Positions 26,564 through 38,394 of a stretch of 64,000 bases of DNA are shown here, piece after piece. Source of the DNA: Pardosa pseudoannulata (taxonomy: Eukaryota > Arthropoda > Arachnida > Araneae > Lycosidae); NCBI GenBank assembly GCA_032207245.1, contig CM063504.1, positions 79,984,958 to 80,048,957 on the forward strand, read 5' to 3'. Made by a program: the position numbers and the translations under genes. Positions within the stretch are counted from its first letter, which is position 1, and each line of letters begins with the position of its first letter. Under the pieces are notes generated by a model that had not been told where the DNA came from, did not search any database, and was given only the letters and a program-made list of their open reading frames with translations.

Positions 26564-27215
26564 AGATGTAAAAACATGTATTTGAGATATAAATTTTATA
26601 AGCATTTTTAATATCTTGATAGATAGGAAATGTTTCATTTTTGAAAAGTAAATAGTATTTATCTGACATAAAAAATAATTTTTATATAATGTAATTTTTT
26701 TTTAAACTTTCTTAATGTTCTTCTCTAAATATTCATATTTACTAGCATGCAGCAAGTCATATGATAGGATCAGTAAAATTTTTAATTTTCCAGAATTGTA
26801 AAGTACTCTATGAGGCAATTAAGAAAATGGTTTGTTTTTTGGCTGAGAATTATCTTGTAACAAAAATAATAGATTAGTTATGTGATAATTTTAAATTTAA
26901 TCATCGATTATTTTTGTTACAAGATAATTCTCAGCCAAAAAGCAAACCATTTTCTTATTTGCCTCATAGGGTACTTTACAATTCTGGAAAATTAAAAATT
27001 TTACTAATCCTATCATATGACTTGCTACATACTAGTAAATATGAATATTTAGAGAAGAACATTAAGAAAGTTTTTAAAAAAATTACATTATATAAAAATT
27101 ATTTTACTATGTCAGAGAAAATATTATTTACTTTTCAAAAATGAAACATTTCCTATCTATCAAGTTACTAAAAATGCTAATTAAATTTATATCACAAATA
27201 CATGTTTTTACATCT
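26564..27215. repeat. Long inverted repeat: ~307-bp arms, 36-bp spacer
   Basis: Left arm 26564-26870, right arm 26907-27215. Pairs run from agatgtaaaaacatgta / tacatgtttttacatct at the outside, through aggaaatgtttcattt, gcaagtcatatgatagga and aagaaaatggtttg, to cttgtaacaaaaataat at the loop. Mismatches and short indels are few along the whole length. A read-through transcript would fold into a ~300-bp double strand. The 76-codon frame in the right arm (26914-27144) is unremarkable AT-rich translation. It could be a foldback MITE or a plain inverted duplication. No terminal signature or target duplication is evident. Confidence 0.92.
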
Positions 27216-27700
27216 TTTAGTTGCATAAAAGAGGAAAACAGTTGGGTAGAGTTAATTGTCATTTTGCTCTTTTTGTGTATTTTTTAGTATTTTTCAAAAG
27301 TAAATGGACAGAATAATTAAATGAAAGTAATTAATATATGTAAATGGATTAATGGATTATATGTACCGAACACATGTTTTAACATCTTTTAGTTGCATAA
27401 GGAGAAAAAGCGTAGGACACATTTAATTGTTAATTTGCTGTTTAATTATAAATACATTAATGTAACAAGGAAATAAAATAATGAAAGTGATAAAGTGATG
27501 GTTATGAAATTATATAATAGTAATAATAATGAAAACAATTTTCGAAAGTAATAAATTTTCTAAATTTATTTTTAGAACATTGTGTACTTTTGGAGAATAA
27601 AACATTAACTAACTATCAAGTTCTTAAAAATACTAATGGTATAATTGAATATATTAATGGACAATTAGAAGCTTTTGCATTTTGCCGTTGCGTAATATAA
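27195..27700. repeat. Degenerate direct repeats continuing the right arm
   Basis: acatgtttttacatctttta-gttgcata at 27200 recurs (as acatgttttaacatc) at about 27370, each followed by an aattgtcatttgctg-like segment. A weaker third copy of the ctatcaagtt-cttaaaaat segment is near 27615. Spacing is about 170-250 bp, so the end of the inverted repeat appears to have been tandemly duplicated. Confidence 0.55.
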
Positions 27701-27763
27701 TAAAGTGTAGGATACAGATAATTTTCTATTTAAGCATCTCATATAGTCATTTTTACATATTTT

Positions 27764-28385
27764 CAAAGGCATCAAAGGTGATGTGGCAACTGGACCATAT
27801 GGGCCGAGCCCTTCAATCCAGAGGCTTCTGTCAGTAAGCACAAAAATGACAACGAGCGAAAAATAAACACATAAAAGAGCAAAGAGATAGAAAGGTGGAT
27901 TCGTGAGTTCATAACACAAAACTAGAGAGTAGAGAGTTTAGGGATAGAAAAACATAAAATATTTTTGTGGCCAGTGACATCCGTACGAAAAAGTAGAATA
28001 ATAGTGATCAAAATCGAAAAAATTAAAAAATTTTTGGAAAAAATAAAAATATATGTTTAAAAATAAATAAATTGTATTAAAAATCCGAAAAGGGTTTAAA
28101 TAATAATTTTTAAACATAAAAATAACTTTTATTAATTTAGATTAGGTTTTATAAATTTTTGTTTATTAAATAATAATGATCAGAAACGATAAAGTTAAAA
28201 ATTTTGAAAAAATAAAAATATATGTTTTAAAAATAAATAAATTGCATTAAAAATCCGAAAAGGGCCTAAATAATGATAAATAAACAATTTTTATTAGTTT
28301 TTGTCTTCGCCGGGGACAGAACCGTACACCCGACGAAAGAGATGTAGTAACGGCGGAGGCGGGCTAAGCCAACCATAACACACCT
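27764..28385 (-). mobile_element. SINE family A, most complete copy, with tRNA-like head
   Basis: On the minus strand the element begins near 28385 with a Pol III promoter-like head: A box TGGCTTAGCCCG (28360-28371, 11 of 12 matches to TRGCNNAGYNGG) and B box GGTTCTGTCCC (28313-28323), start-to-start 48 bases apart as in tRNAs. A long A/T-rich body with degenerate internal repeats follows (ttttaaaaataaataaattg, gaaaagggcctaaa). A conserved 3' part comes next (gtacggatgtcactggccac, gcttactgacagaagcctct, gggctcggcccatatggtcc). It ends at ccttt-gatgcctttgaaa (27764). At about 620 bp it is long for a SINE. The minus frame 27665-27919 is a chance reading of it. Confidence 0.85.
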
Positions 28386-28756
28386 TCTCGACAATAAAAA
28401 TCTAAATAAAAAAATCAAAATAAAATATTTGTAGAATTGAGTTTACGATGTTAAGATTGAAATAATAGGCTCCGCCTTCCGCAGGATCGCAGAAAATCAA
28501 AACAGTACGGAGGAAAATAGCAAAATAAACGGAATAAAAAAGATTTAGCGTACGAAAAATGATGTATGGCCAATTTTAATCATTTTAAAACTTTTTTCTT
28601 ACATTTTTAATATTTTACATAATTTGTGTATTTACTATCCATTTATACTTCGAAACTGGGATGAATATCAACTTTCTGGTTTCAAAATCATAGAGCTCGT
28701 AATTAAATTTATTCTTGTTAATATATATTCTGTGTTTTTACATTTATTTGTTTAAA

Positions 28757-29140
28757 GGCTTTAAAGGTGGTGTGGCAGCTGAACCATATGGGCCGAACCC
28801 GTCAATCCAGAGACTTCTATCAGTAAGCACAAAAAAATGGCAACGAGCGAAAAATAAACACATAAAAGAGCAAAGAGATAGAAGGGTGGATTCGTGAGTT
28901 CATAGCACAATAACTAGAGAGTAAAGAGTTTAGGGATAGAAAAGCATAAAATATTTTCGCGGCCAGTGACATCCGTACAAAATAAGCAAAAAATAATGAA
29001 TTAAAATGATCGAAATCCAAAAAATTGAAAATTTTGAAAAAATAAAAAATAAGTGTTTTAAAAATAATTAAATTGTATTAAGTATCCAAAAAAGGCCTAA
29101 AGAATAATAAATAAACATAAAAAACAATTTTTAATAATTT
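28757..29140 (-). mobile_element. SINE family A, partial copy
   Basis: The 3' end at aaaggctttaaaggtggtgt (28757), then gggccgaacccgtcaatcc, the caacgagcgaaaaataaaca block and ggccagtgacatccgtac, with part of the A/T-rich body to about 29140. No tRNA-like head. Overlapping short frames on both strands are not genes. Confidence 0.82.
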
Positions 29141-29479
29141 GTATTTATTTGTATTATATTGTATTTTATTTACCTGTATTTTTATTCGAATTTTGTTATA
29201 GAAGGTATATTATAAACACTGCATAACTGCTTTGAAAATAGTAGAATAAATTTCCTCTTAGAAGAAACTTTAAATGTATTTTTTTTATAAATATAGGAGA
29301 TAATTTCAGCAATATCGAAAATATTTTAGCAGCATTGGCTTGCACTAGCCACATGATCGATACTATCTCCACGGTTTGTTGCAGGGAATTGACTTTTCGA
29401 TAAACTTTCCCCCTGCTTCTAAAATAATACGAAACTTATCTGAGTGCAGATATCCAAATCTTGTTATGTCCAAATCTTA

Positions 29480-32400
29480 TTGTCTTTATATCGAATCTTG
29501 GGAATCTCATAACTTCTCTAAGTCTTTTTCTTTACATAGTATCTTTGAAAAATTCTGGACTTCAAACTCCCCAGTTCGAAATATATTGCAACACATGTAC
29601 GTCCACCCGTATAAAATTATTGTAAAAGAGTCAAGGTTTTTTAAAGGCGTTGATCCCACATTATTTCAATTTCTCCGAGATATTCTTTATTTATACTTTA
29701 AGGGGGAAATATCAGTTTTAAGTAGCTTTAATTAGAAGATTTTTTTCATGTTTTTATGTTATCATATCTTTTTTTAATTATTATCTTAAATACATGGGAA
29801 TTTCAGAATTCATTTTCTGTTTTTATTTAATAAGTTTTGAAGAATTCACTTTGTTTCTAAAAAATAAGTTGTTTCTAAATCATAACTTCTTTAAGTCTGT
29901 TTCTTCACATAGTATCGCTGAAAAATTCTGAACGCCAAACTCCCCAGATCGAAATATATCGCAACGAATGTACGTCGACCATATTAAATTATTACAAAAG
30001 CCCCAAGGTCTTTTAAAGACGTTGATCCCACATTATTTCAATTTATCTGTGATATTCTTTATTTATACTTTAAGGGGAACTATCACTTTTAAGCAACTTT
30101 AATTAGATTTTTTTCATGTTTTCATGTTATATATTTTTTAATTATTATCTTAAATACATGGGATTTTCAGAATTCATTTTCTACTTTTATTTAATTAGTT
30201 TTGATGAATTCACTTTGTTTCTAAAAAATAATTTTTTATAAATCATAACTTCTCTGAGTCTGTTTCTTATCATGGTATCGTTGAAGAAATGTGGACTCCA
30301 AATTCCCCAGCCCGAAATATATTGCAACACATGTACGTCGACGCGTATAAAATTATTGCAAACCCCCAAGGTTATTTAAACTCGTTGATCCCACATTATT
30401 TCAATTTCTCTGATATTCTTTATTTATACTTTAATAGGACATATCACTTTTAGGAATATTAATTAGAAGATTTTTATCCGAGTTTTCATGTTATCATATC
30501 TTTTTTTAATTATTATCTTAAATACATGGGATTTTCAGAATTCACTTTCTACTTTTATTTAATTAGTGTTGATGAATTCACTTTGTTTCTAAAAAATAAG
30601 TTGTTTCTAAATCATAACTTCTCTGAGTCTGTTTCTTTTCATGCTATCGTTGAAGAAATGTGGACTCCAAACTCCCCAATCCGAAATATGTTGCAACACA
30701 CGTACGTCCACCAGTATAAAATTTTTGCAACCCCTCCCCCGGGATTTTTAAACTCGTTGATCCCACATTATTTCAATTTCTCTGATATTCTTTATTTATA
30801 CTTTAATAGGACATATCACTTTTAGGAATATTAATTAGAAGATTTTTATCCGAGTTTTCATGTTACCATATCTTTTTTAATTATTATCTTAAATACATGC
30901 GATTTTAAGAATTCATTTTCTGCTTTTATTTAATTAGCTTTGATGAATTCACTTTGTTTCTAAAAAATAAGTTGCTTCTAAATCATAACTTCTCTGAGTC
31001 TGTTTCTGATCATGGTCATAGATAAACGCACTTTCTTAGTCTATGATCATGGTATTGTTGAAGAAATGTAGACTCCAAACTTCCCAGTCCGAAATATATT
31101 GCAACACATGTACGTTAACATTATAAAATTATACACACAAAACCCCCAAAGTTCTTTAAAGGTGTTGATCCACATTATTTCAATTTCTCTGTGATATTCT
31201 TTATTTATACTTTAATGGGACATATCACTTTTAGCAACTTTAATTAGAAGATTTTTTTTCACGTTTTCGTGTTATCATATCTTTTTTAATTATTATTTTA
31301 AATACATATGATTTTCAGAAATTATTTTGTACTTTTATTGAATTAGTTTTGATGAATTCACCTTTTTTTCTAAATTATAAGTTGTTTCTAAATCATAACT
31401 TCTCTGAGTCTGTTTCTTATCATGGTATCGTTGAAGAAATGTGGACTCCAAACTCCCCAGTCCGAAATGTATTGCAACACATGTACGTCGACCCGTATAA
31501 AATTATTGCAAACCCCGCAAGGTTTTCTAAACTCGTTGATCCCACATTATTTCAATTTCTCTGTGATATTCTTTATTTATACTTTAAAGGGACATATCAC
31601 TTTTAGCAACTTTAATTAGAAGATTTTTTTCATGTTTTTATGTTATCTTATCTTTTTTAAATTATTATCTTAAATACATAAGATTTTTAGAATTCATTTT
31701 CCACCTTTATTTAATTAATTTTCATGAATTCACTTTGTTTCTAAAAAATAAGTTGTTTCTAAATCATAACTTCCCTGAGTCTGTTTCTTAGCATGGTATG
31801 GTTGAAGAAATGTGGACTCCAAACTCTCCAGTCCGAAATATATTGCAACACATGTACGTTAACATTATAAAATTATACACACAAAACCCCCAAAGTTCTT
31901 TAAAGGTGTTGATCCACATTATTTCAATTTCTCTGTGATATTCTTTATTTACACTTTAATGGGACATATCACTTTTAGCAACTTTAATTAGAAGATTTTA
32001 TTTCACGTTTTCATGTTACCATATCTTTTTTAATTATCTTAAATACATGGGATTTTAAGAATTCATTTTCTGCTTTTATTTAATTAGTTTTTATGAATTC
32101 ACTTTGTTTCTAAAAAATAAGTTGTTTCTAAATCATAACTTCTCTGAGTCTGTTTCTTAGTATGGTATGGTTGAAAAAATGTGGACTCCAAACTCTCCAG
32201 TCAGAAATATATTGCAACACATGTACGTCGACCCGTATAAAATTATTGCACCCCCCCCAAGGATTTTTAAACTCGTTGATCCCACATTATTTCAATTTCT
32301 CTGTAATATTCTTTATTTACACTTTAATGGGACATATCACTTTTAGCAACTTTAATTAGAAGATTTTTATCCGAGTTTTCATGTTACCATATCTTTTTTA

Positions 32401-33622
32401 ATTATTATCTTAAATACATGGGGTTTTAAGAATTCATTTTCTGTTTTTATTTAATTAGTATTTATGAATTCACTTTGTTTCTAAAAATAAGTTTTTTCTA
32501 AATCATAACTTCTCTGAGTCTGTTTCTTTTCATGCTATCGTTGAAGAAATGTAGACTCCAAACTTCCCAGTCCGAAATATATTGCAACACATGTACGTTA
32601 ACATTATAAAATTATACACACAAAACCCCCAAAGTTCTTTAAAGGTGTTGATCCACATTATTTCAATTTCTCTGTGATATTCTTTATTTATACATTAATG
32701 GGACATATCACTTTTAGCAACTTTAATTAGAAGATTTTTATCCACGTTTTCATGTTACCATATCATTTTTTAATTATCTGAAATACATGGGATTTTAAGA
32801 ATTCATTTTCTGCTTTTATTTAATTAGTTTTGATAAATTCACTTTGTTTCTAAAAAATAAGTTGTTTCTAAATCATAACTTCTCTGAGTCTGTTTCTTAT
32901 CATGGTATCGTTGATGAAACGTGGACTCCAAACTCTCCAGTCCGAAATACATTGCAACACATGTACGTTGACATTATAAAATTATTGTAAAACCCCCAAG
33001 ATTTTTCAAACGCTTTAATCTCACATTATTTCAATTTCTGTGTGATATTCTTTATTTATACTTTAAGAGGACAGATCACTTTTAAGCAACTTTAATTAGA
33101 AGGTCTTTTTGACGTTATCATGTTATCATATCTCTTTTTAATTATTATCTTAAATGCATAGTATTTTCAAAATTTTTTCTCCACCTTTATTTATTAGTTT
33201 TAATGAATTCACTTTGTTTCTGAAAGATAAGTTTTTCTACATCAAGACATCTCTGAGTCTGTTTCTTATCATAGTATCGTTGAAGAAATGTGGACTCCAA
33301 ACTCCCCAGTCCGAAATATATTGCAACAGATGTACGTTGATTGTATAAAATTATTGCAAAACCCCAAGGTTTTTTAAAGGCGTTGATCAAACATTATTTC
33401 AATTTCTCTAAGATATTCTTTATTTATACTTTAAGGGGACATATCACTTTTATGCAACTTTAATTACAAGATTTTTTTTTGACGTTATCATGTAATCATA
33501 TCTTTTTTTAATTATTATCTTAAATACATAATATTTTCAGAATTTATGTTTCACCTTTGTTTAATTAGTTTTAATGAATTCAGTTTGTTTCTAAAAGATA
33601 AGTTGTTACTAAATCCTAACTT
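29480..33622. repeat. ~370-bp satellite, 11 copies, with dimeric higher-order structure
   Basis: The tgtacgt core of each unit lies at 29596, 29969, 30332, 30701, 31109, 31482, 31853, 32222, 32592, 32962 and 33331. Spacings are 363-373 except one of 408, where about 40 bases containing gtcatagataaacgc are inserted near 31015-31050. From the fourth copy two types alternate. Type A has cgtcgacccgtataaaatta or close variants (30701, 31482, 32222). Type B has cgttaacattataaaattat and tacacacaaaaccccc (31109, 31853, 32592). The last two units are intermediate. Several copies keep an 85-119-codon plus frame with a shared MWTPNSPVRN-type motif. The other copies break it, so I treat it as a by-product of the satellite. 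Confidence 0.95.
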
Positions 33623-33789
33623 AATAAAAAAAATTAGTTTCCATAACTTATCCTCCAACCCTCATTATACGTATCCTACTTTTATCAGATAATAACATAT
33701 TAAACATTACATTCGATGGTTATAAATAGTAAATAAATGGTAATATAAATAGCAAATTGAATAACACTTTTTAAAATATTAAAATCATT

Positions 33790-33895
33790 AATAATATAGA
33801 AATATAAATTATATAAATTATATAAATAAATATAAATTATATAAATTATATAAATAAACATAAATTATATAAATAAATATAAATTATATGAATTT
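33790..33895. repeat. Short TATAAATTA-type tandem repeat
   Basis: tataaattatataaat and ataaataaatataaa motifs repeat about five times over 100 bases. Confidence 0.8.
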
Positions 33896-34980
33896 AATAA
33901 TGTTTTATGCTTTATAGATGAGACTGATATATCAAGTTTTGTTACTAAGGAAATTTAATTAAATTTTTATTTGTTTTGTGTAAAAATAACTCTTGTTAGT
34001 AATAAATAGTGGCACAAAATAATTCTCAATCTTTAATCAACATTTAAAGTGAAGTATTTTTGTTAGAATTCCTTGGCAACATTTACTGATGCCTTAAATC
34101 ATTTTCGTATACATCCTCTCTAATTTTTCTAACTTTAACTTTACCCTTCCACTCCAATAGATGGCGCTACAAAGACCCTTGCTACATCTCGATGCGTTTA
34201 AATAAGAATCGTATCAAATATTAAACTTCCGTAAACATTTTTCGCTTGTAATTTTAAATGTTTATTAATTGTTGTAGTACCGTGTATTATTATAACGAAT
34301 CCTAATCTTGTAAATACTTAAATATTCGTATTTAATTAATGTAGTACCCTATCTGCTTATTATTTTCGTAACTGTAATTCCCATCCACTATTGGATCGTG
34401 TATTATTAAACCTAGTTTATTTTTAATTTTTAAATTTTTATTTTATTTTAAATTAATATTACTAAGGAAAAGGTTTGTAATTATAACGCTTGTATTTCAA
34501 TAGCCATTATTCCGTCTCTTAATAATGATTGCATCCTAAAAATTTCCCGCATCTAACAAAGCACTCTATAAGGGATTGCAACATTGTTACCACTGGTAGG
34601 TTCTTATGCCTAATTTTTTGTATTTTGCTGCTATTTTTAGGGAAGTACTGTTTTTTGTTCTTTTAGGCTATTTTTTCTCAGTATAATTTTTTTTCAATAT
34701 TTTGGGTTACTTATTATTCCGCTACTTTGCTCTCGCTTATTTTGTATTCTGTGTAATGTTCTGTCTTGTTTTATGTTATTACAAAAATTGAAAAAGGCTT
34801 AATACAAATTTTAAAATTTTGTAAAATACAAAAATATATCTTTTTGTTAGTGCCGTCACTTTTTGCCTATTTTTAATATTTTTTGTACCAAGTTGCATTT
34901 GTTATAATCCCTTTAAATTTTTTTTGTGTGTATTTATGTATTTTCTGAGCTTCACATTCTATTGCATACTATGCATTGCT
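33896..34980. other. AT-rich intergenic DNA, nothing recognised
   Basis: No element boundaries or coding motifs. The region is T-rich near 34620-34940. Confidence 0.5.
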
Positions 34981-35249
34981 GTTAACTATACCTACTGGTT
35001 TTAACGTCTAGGATGCAGTGCCAGTAGTGTACTTCAGGAAAAAGAGATTTTTAGATTATATACATTTAATCTTACACTATTTACAGGAACTAATACAATG
35101 CATTAGCACAGTGAACAGCATCGCTCACATTCACCATATCACGTGGAATGATCTTACATGTTGCCAGATTCAACAGATACATTTTACATTTGCCAGGGGC
35201 AACAGATACATTTTACATTTTAATAAATGAGTGGCTTGACGCTAGTACA
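34981..35249 (-). mobile_element. Gypsy-type 3' LTR (3' boundary unresolved)
   Basis: On the minus strand a purine tract aggaaggaggatggggtgg (35251-35269) ends just before TGTACTAGCG at 35249, the expected polypurine tract and LTR start after a gypsy pol gene. The LTR contains an internal ~30-bp tandem repeat (atgtaaaatgtatctgttg twice). It continues through gttcactgtgctaatgc to about 35000. The end and target duplication are not clear. A piece of the same LTR (35146-35225) recurs at 36096-36175, on the other side of the integrase fragment. Confidence 0.65.
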
Positions 35250-35295
35250 GCCACCCCATCCTCCTTCCTGGGAAAAAGAAATTTTGTTAAAATTT

Positions 35296-36106
35296 TTAAG
35301 AAACAAAATCTTGATACTTAGCAGGGAAATGCACCCTCCGACCAGCACGAGTACGTGTCGGTAATTTTTCAGGCATAGATTTTTGCTCTTTTTCCAAAGG
35401 CATGGGAGATGATGTGTTGACCAAAGGAGATTCAACTTTACTTCTAGGAGTTTCAAGACTGTCCGGCAAAAGGTGAGCTGGTTTCAATCTGTCGATAGTC
35501 ACCGTCACTTGTCGCTTTCTTGTTATCCTTACATATAACGACATTTGTTAATTTTAATGTAATCTCATCTTAGTATATCTTTGCATTTAACGAAGCACAC
35601 TGTAAATGATATCTCATATGCTCACCACTGGGGATACGACTGTCAGTCAGTCAAGGAGCCCCAAAACAACTTGCTACTTGGAGACTTGGAGTGACAGAAC
35701 TTTGTAGGGACCTGTGTAGGGTGGCGACAAGGATGGATATACAGCATCCACTCGCAGGAAAACATGTGAACAAACATCGAGATCTTTGTACACAAAGATA
35801 GATCTTGCAGAGTGGTTAGTTGTCGGAGTTGGTCGCAGTTGCTGAATATGACCTTTTAGCTTTCTTACGAAACCATTCTCCGTAGATAGTGGTTCGTGCT
35901 GGACGAAGAACTGGGAAGGTAAACAAAGATTTTCACCCTACACTATTTCAGCCGGGGAGTACTGCAGATCCTCTTTGTATACCGTTCGAAGACCAAGTAG
36001 AACAGCAGGCAAAGCTGCTACCCAGTGCACTGAAGTGTGGCACATAATAGCTGCTTTCAAGGTTCGATGCCATCTCTCAGTTGCACCATTCGCCTGGGGA
36101 ATGATC
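35296..36106 (-). pseudogene. Ty3/gypsy integrase C-terminal fragment, stop- and frameshift-ridden
   Basis: The minus strand from 36106 reads IIPQANGATERWHRTLKAA, the end of the integrase core with the third catalytic residue (Glu of TER). LLGLRTVYKEDLQYSPAEIV, a TAG stop, LCLPSQFF, VCSHVFLRVD and PPYTGPYKVLS follow. All of these are in the order seen in gypsy integrase and its C-terminal extension. After frameshifts, the last 82 codons (35544-35296) contain TIDRLKPAHL and TRAGRRVHFPAKY and end in a natural stop. This is the chromatin-side tail typical of the family. The two catalytic Asp residues, reverse transcriptase and gag are absent. An LTR segment is joined directly upstream at a short shared gatcattcc, so a deletion removed everything between the 5' LTR and the integrase. 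It is non-functional. Confidence 0.88.
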
Positions 36107-36175
36107 TTACATGTTGCCAGATTCTACAGATACATTTTACATTTGCCAGGTGCAACAGATACATTTTACATAGTC
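36096..36175 (-). mobile_element. 5'-side LTR fragment fused to integrase
   Basis: ggaatgatcttacatgttgc and two acagatacattttacat units match the 3' LTR at 35146-35225. The copy stops being LTR-like near 36176, so its outer part is lost or replaced. Confidence 0.8.
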
Positions 36176-36179
36176 AAGG

Positions 36180-37240
36180 TTCAAGTCTAATTATCCCCTA
36201 ATTAGACAATACGTTGGTTATTCATAATTTTTTATAAGAACGTTCTCACCTCCTCACCTGCTTGTGAGCTGGAGTGTATTAAATTTTTGCTGGGATTACT
36301 TTTTGCCTAGAGGCCTTAATTGATGTTTTGATCAGTTTTAGTTTCGGAGGTTAAAGTGAGGACTTTCCACTTCTCTTGGTACTCCGTTAAACCCAAGTAC
36401 TTTGACGTTGACCTTTGTTAGTACTAGCGATTCGGCTTTTAGCCCAGGTACTCTATACAACCTTCCATTCTGTTCTGTTTTTTACGAACTATCAGTCTAT
36501 AAGTAGTTAAATGATACATAAATAAACTTAAAAACCCCTTTTTATTTAAATTTTAATGATTAATAATGTGTATGCATAGATATACAGAAGAAAATTTGTT
36601 TAATGACTGATGCAGCAGGAATACTAACATAAAATAATGTTCAAACTATATAATTAACATTTAAAAGGAAACATTATTTTTTAAACTTTCGTGAGTGAAC
36701 TTTTCTATGAGCTGTCAGTCTACATCTAGGTTTCAAAGATAAGGAATAAAGACAGTTGAGAGCGATATGATATTCCGCCCCTTTGTGTTATTTTACATTC
36801 ATCCATTATTTTTGACCTGAGTTTTAAAAATGCTTTTTAACTATCGAAAATCTATCTCAGAAATGACGTGTGAAGGGAATTTCATGGAAAAGTTTAATAA
36901 ATTTGCTTTTGTATGTTTAATACTTTTTCAGGAAATTTGTTGGTAAGGTTTGATGTACAACTTGTTTTATCTTGATGTAGATCGATCCCGTAAAGCAAGG
37001 GTAGACAACTGAATTGATGCATTTGCATTAAATGGGAATAAAAGTTTGCTGAATCTGATCATAGCAAGAAAGGAATAGTGACAAGGATTTACTGATAACG
37101 TACTTCTGTAGCCATTGAGTTAAACTGGCTTAATAGTAATGCGTGTATGTATAATTCATTACAATTTAAAAATAAAATTAACTTTCTTAAAAATTAATAG
37201 ATTTTAGATATTCAAAATGTAGCTCAATGAAAAATAGTTC
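36180..37240. other. Intergenic DNA, nothing recognised
   Basis: Mixed composition, no frames longer than about 60 codons, and no repeats matched elsewhere in the window. Confidence 0.45.
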
Positions 37241-37254
37241 TTGAACATTACTTT

Positions 37255-38150
37255 TTAGCCTGTAGGTGGCTCAATTGTAAACAACCCTCTGCTTTAGCTT
37301 TCATTATTGCCACATTGATCTTTTTTTCATTTGGGATATCTGATGTATTCAACTCGTCGTTAATTGAAAGTTTTTTCTTGGTAATCTGATTCTACAATTT
37401 CTGAGATTTTAACCAATCAGATTCCAACTCCCACATACTTTGTTTTTTCTAGTACCTGGTTTTCGAAATTTCAAGTTGACCTATTGGAAAGTAATTTGTT
37501 TTTGGAAGCAGCCGTTTTTAAGCTATGGATGGCGAATTTGTTATTTGAATAGTTGAATACTTCTCTGCTTAAGCCTTCTGTATTGCCGCAGAGATCTCTT
37601 CTTCAGTTGAGATATCTGATGTAATCAACTCTTTATTAATTGAAATGTTTTCTTGGTAATACAATTCTGCAATTTATAAGCTATTAATTAATAAGATTCT
37701 AATTCAAATATATTTTGCCTTTTATAGTACCTGGTTTTCGGAATTTCAAATGGACCTATAGGAAAGCAATTTGTTTTTGGAAAGCAGCCCTTTTTAGGCT
37801 ACAGGTAACGCATTTGTAAATACCCCTCTGCTTGAGCTTTCTGTATTACCTAGGTGATATCTTCTTCATTTGGGATATCTGGTGTAATCAACTCGTCGTT
37901 AACTGATTTTTTTTCTTGGTAATCCAATTTTGCAATTTCTAAGCTCTAAACCAATCAAATTCTGACTCACATATATTTTATCTTTTCTAGTACCTGGATT
38001 TCGAAATTGCAAACTGGTCTTTTGGAAAGCAATTTGTCTTGAAATGCAGCCCGTTTTAGGCTATAGACTGAGCATTTATAAATACTCCTCTGCTTTAGTG
38101 TTCTTTGTTACTGGTATGATTTTCTTTAGTTTGGGGAGAATTTAATATTG
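37255..38150 (-). pseudogene. Eroded coding tandem repeat, units 1-4 (~262-276 bp each)
   Basis: Four direct repeats, aligned by ctctgctt near 37287, 37563, 37826 and 38088. On the minus strand each still reads, over about 35 residues, as a variant of one peptide. Unit 1 gives SINDELNTSDIPNEKKI, unit 2 gives ELITSDISTEEEIS, and unit 3 gives VNDELITPDIPNEEDIT followed by a stop and QKAQAEGYLQMR. The Asp/Glu-rich core is kept while other positions drift, and single-base frameshifts and stops are scattered. The pattern suggests a formerly coding repeat, either duplicated exons or part of a transposase. The S/T-D/S-x-x-T-E/D-E/D-E-I pattern loosely resembles the acidic C-terminus of pogo/Tigger-type proteins, but that is a guess. 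Confidence 0.6.
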
Positions 38151-38394
38151 TATGAAATGTAAAGAAAAAATTCTATAAGTATGTACAAACCAAATTATTA
38201 TTTACTACACGAACGCAACATTAAGAGATATTTAACAATGATCGTCAACATTTTATAATAGAGAATATGGACGTTCGATCATGGCACCAGCAAAACACAA
38301 AACTGAAAAGAACAAAGTACAATACTGTTGTCAAAACTGTTATTAGATAATTGAGTTGCTATAGTGGTTGGTTGGTTGGTTGCAATGCCATCAT
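38151..38394. other. Insertion-like spacer interrupting the coding repeat
   Basis: About 240 bases without similarity to the flanking units split a repeat unit, which resumes at cttcagttgagata near 38402. It contains a short tggttggttggttg simple repeat (38365-38380). No terminal repeats were recognised. Confidence 0.45.

Noticed and set aside
27665..28020. Recurrent peptide (SLWIEGLGPYGPVA-like) in several frames at 19.8, 27.7, 59.3, 62.3 and 63.0 kb as a conserved protein family
   Set aside because: All instances fall in SINE family A copies, in different truncation states, and the frames open and close at SINE substitutions. The shared peptide reflects shared noncoding repeat.
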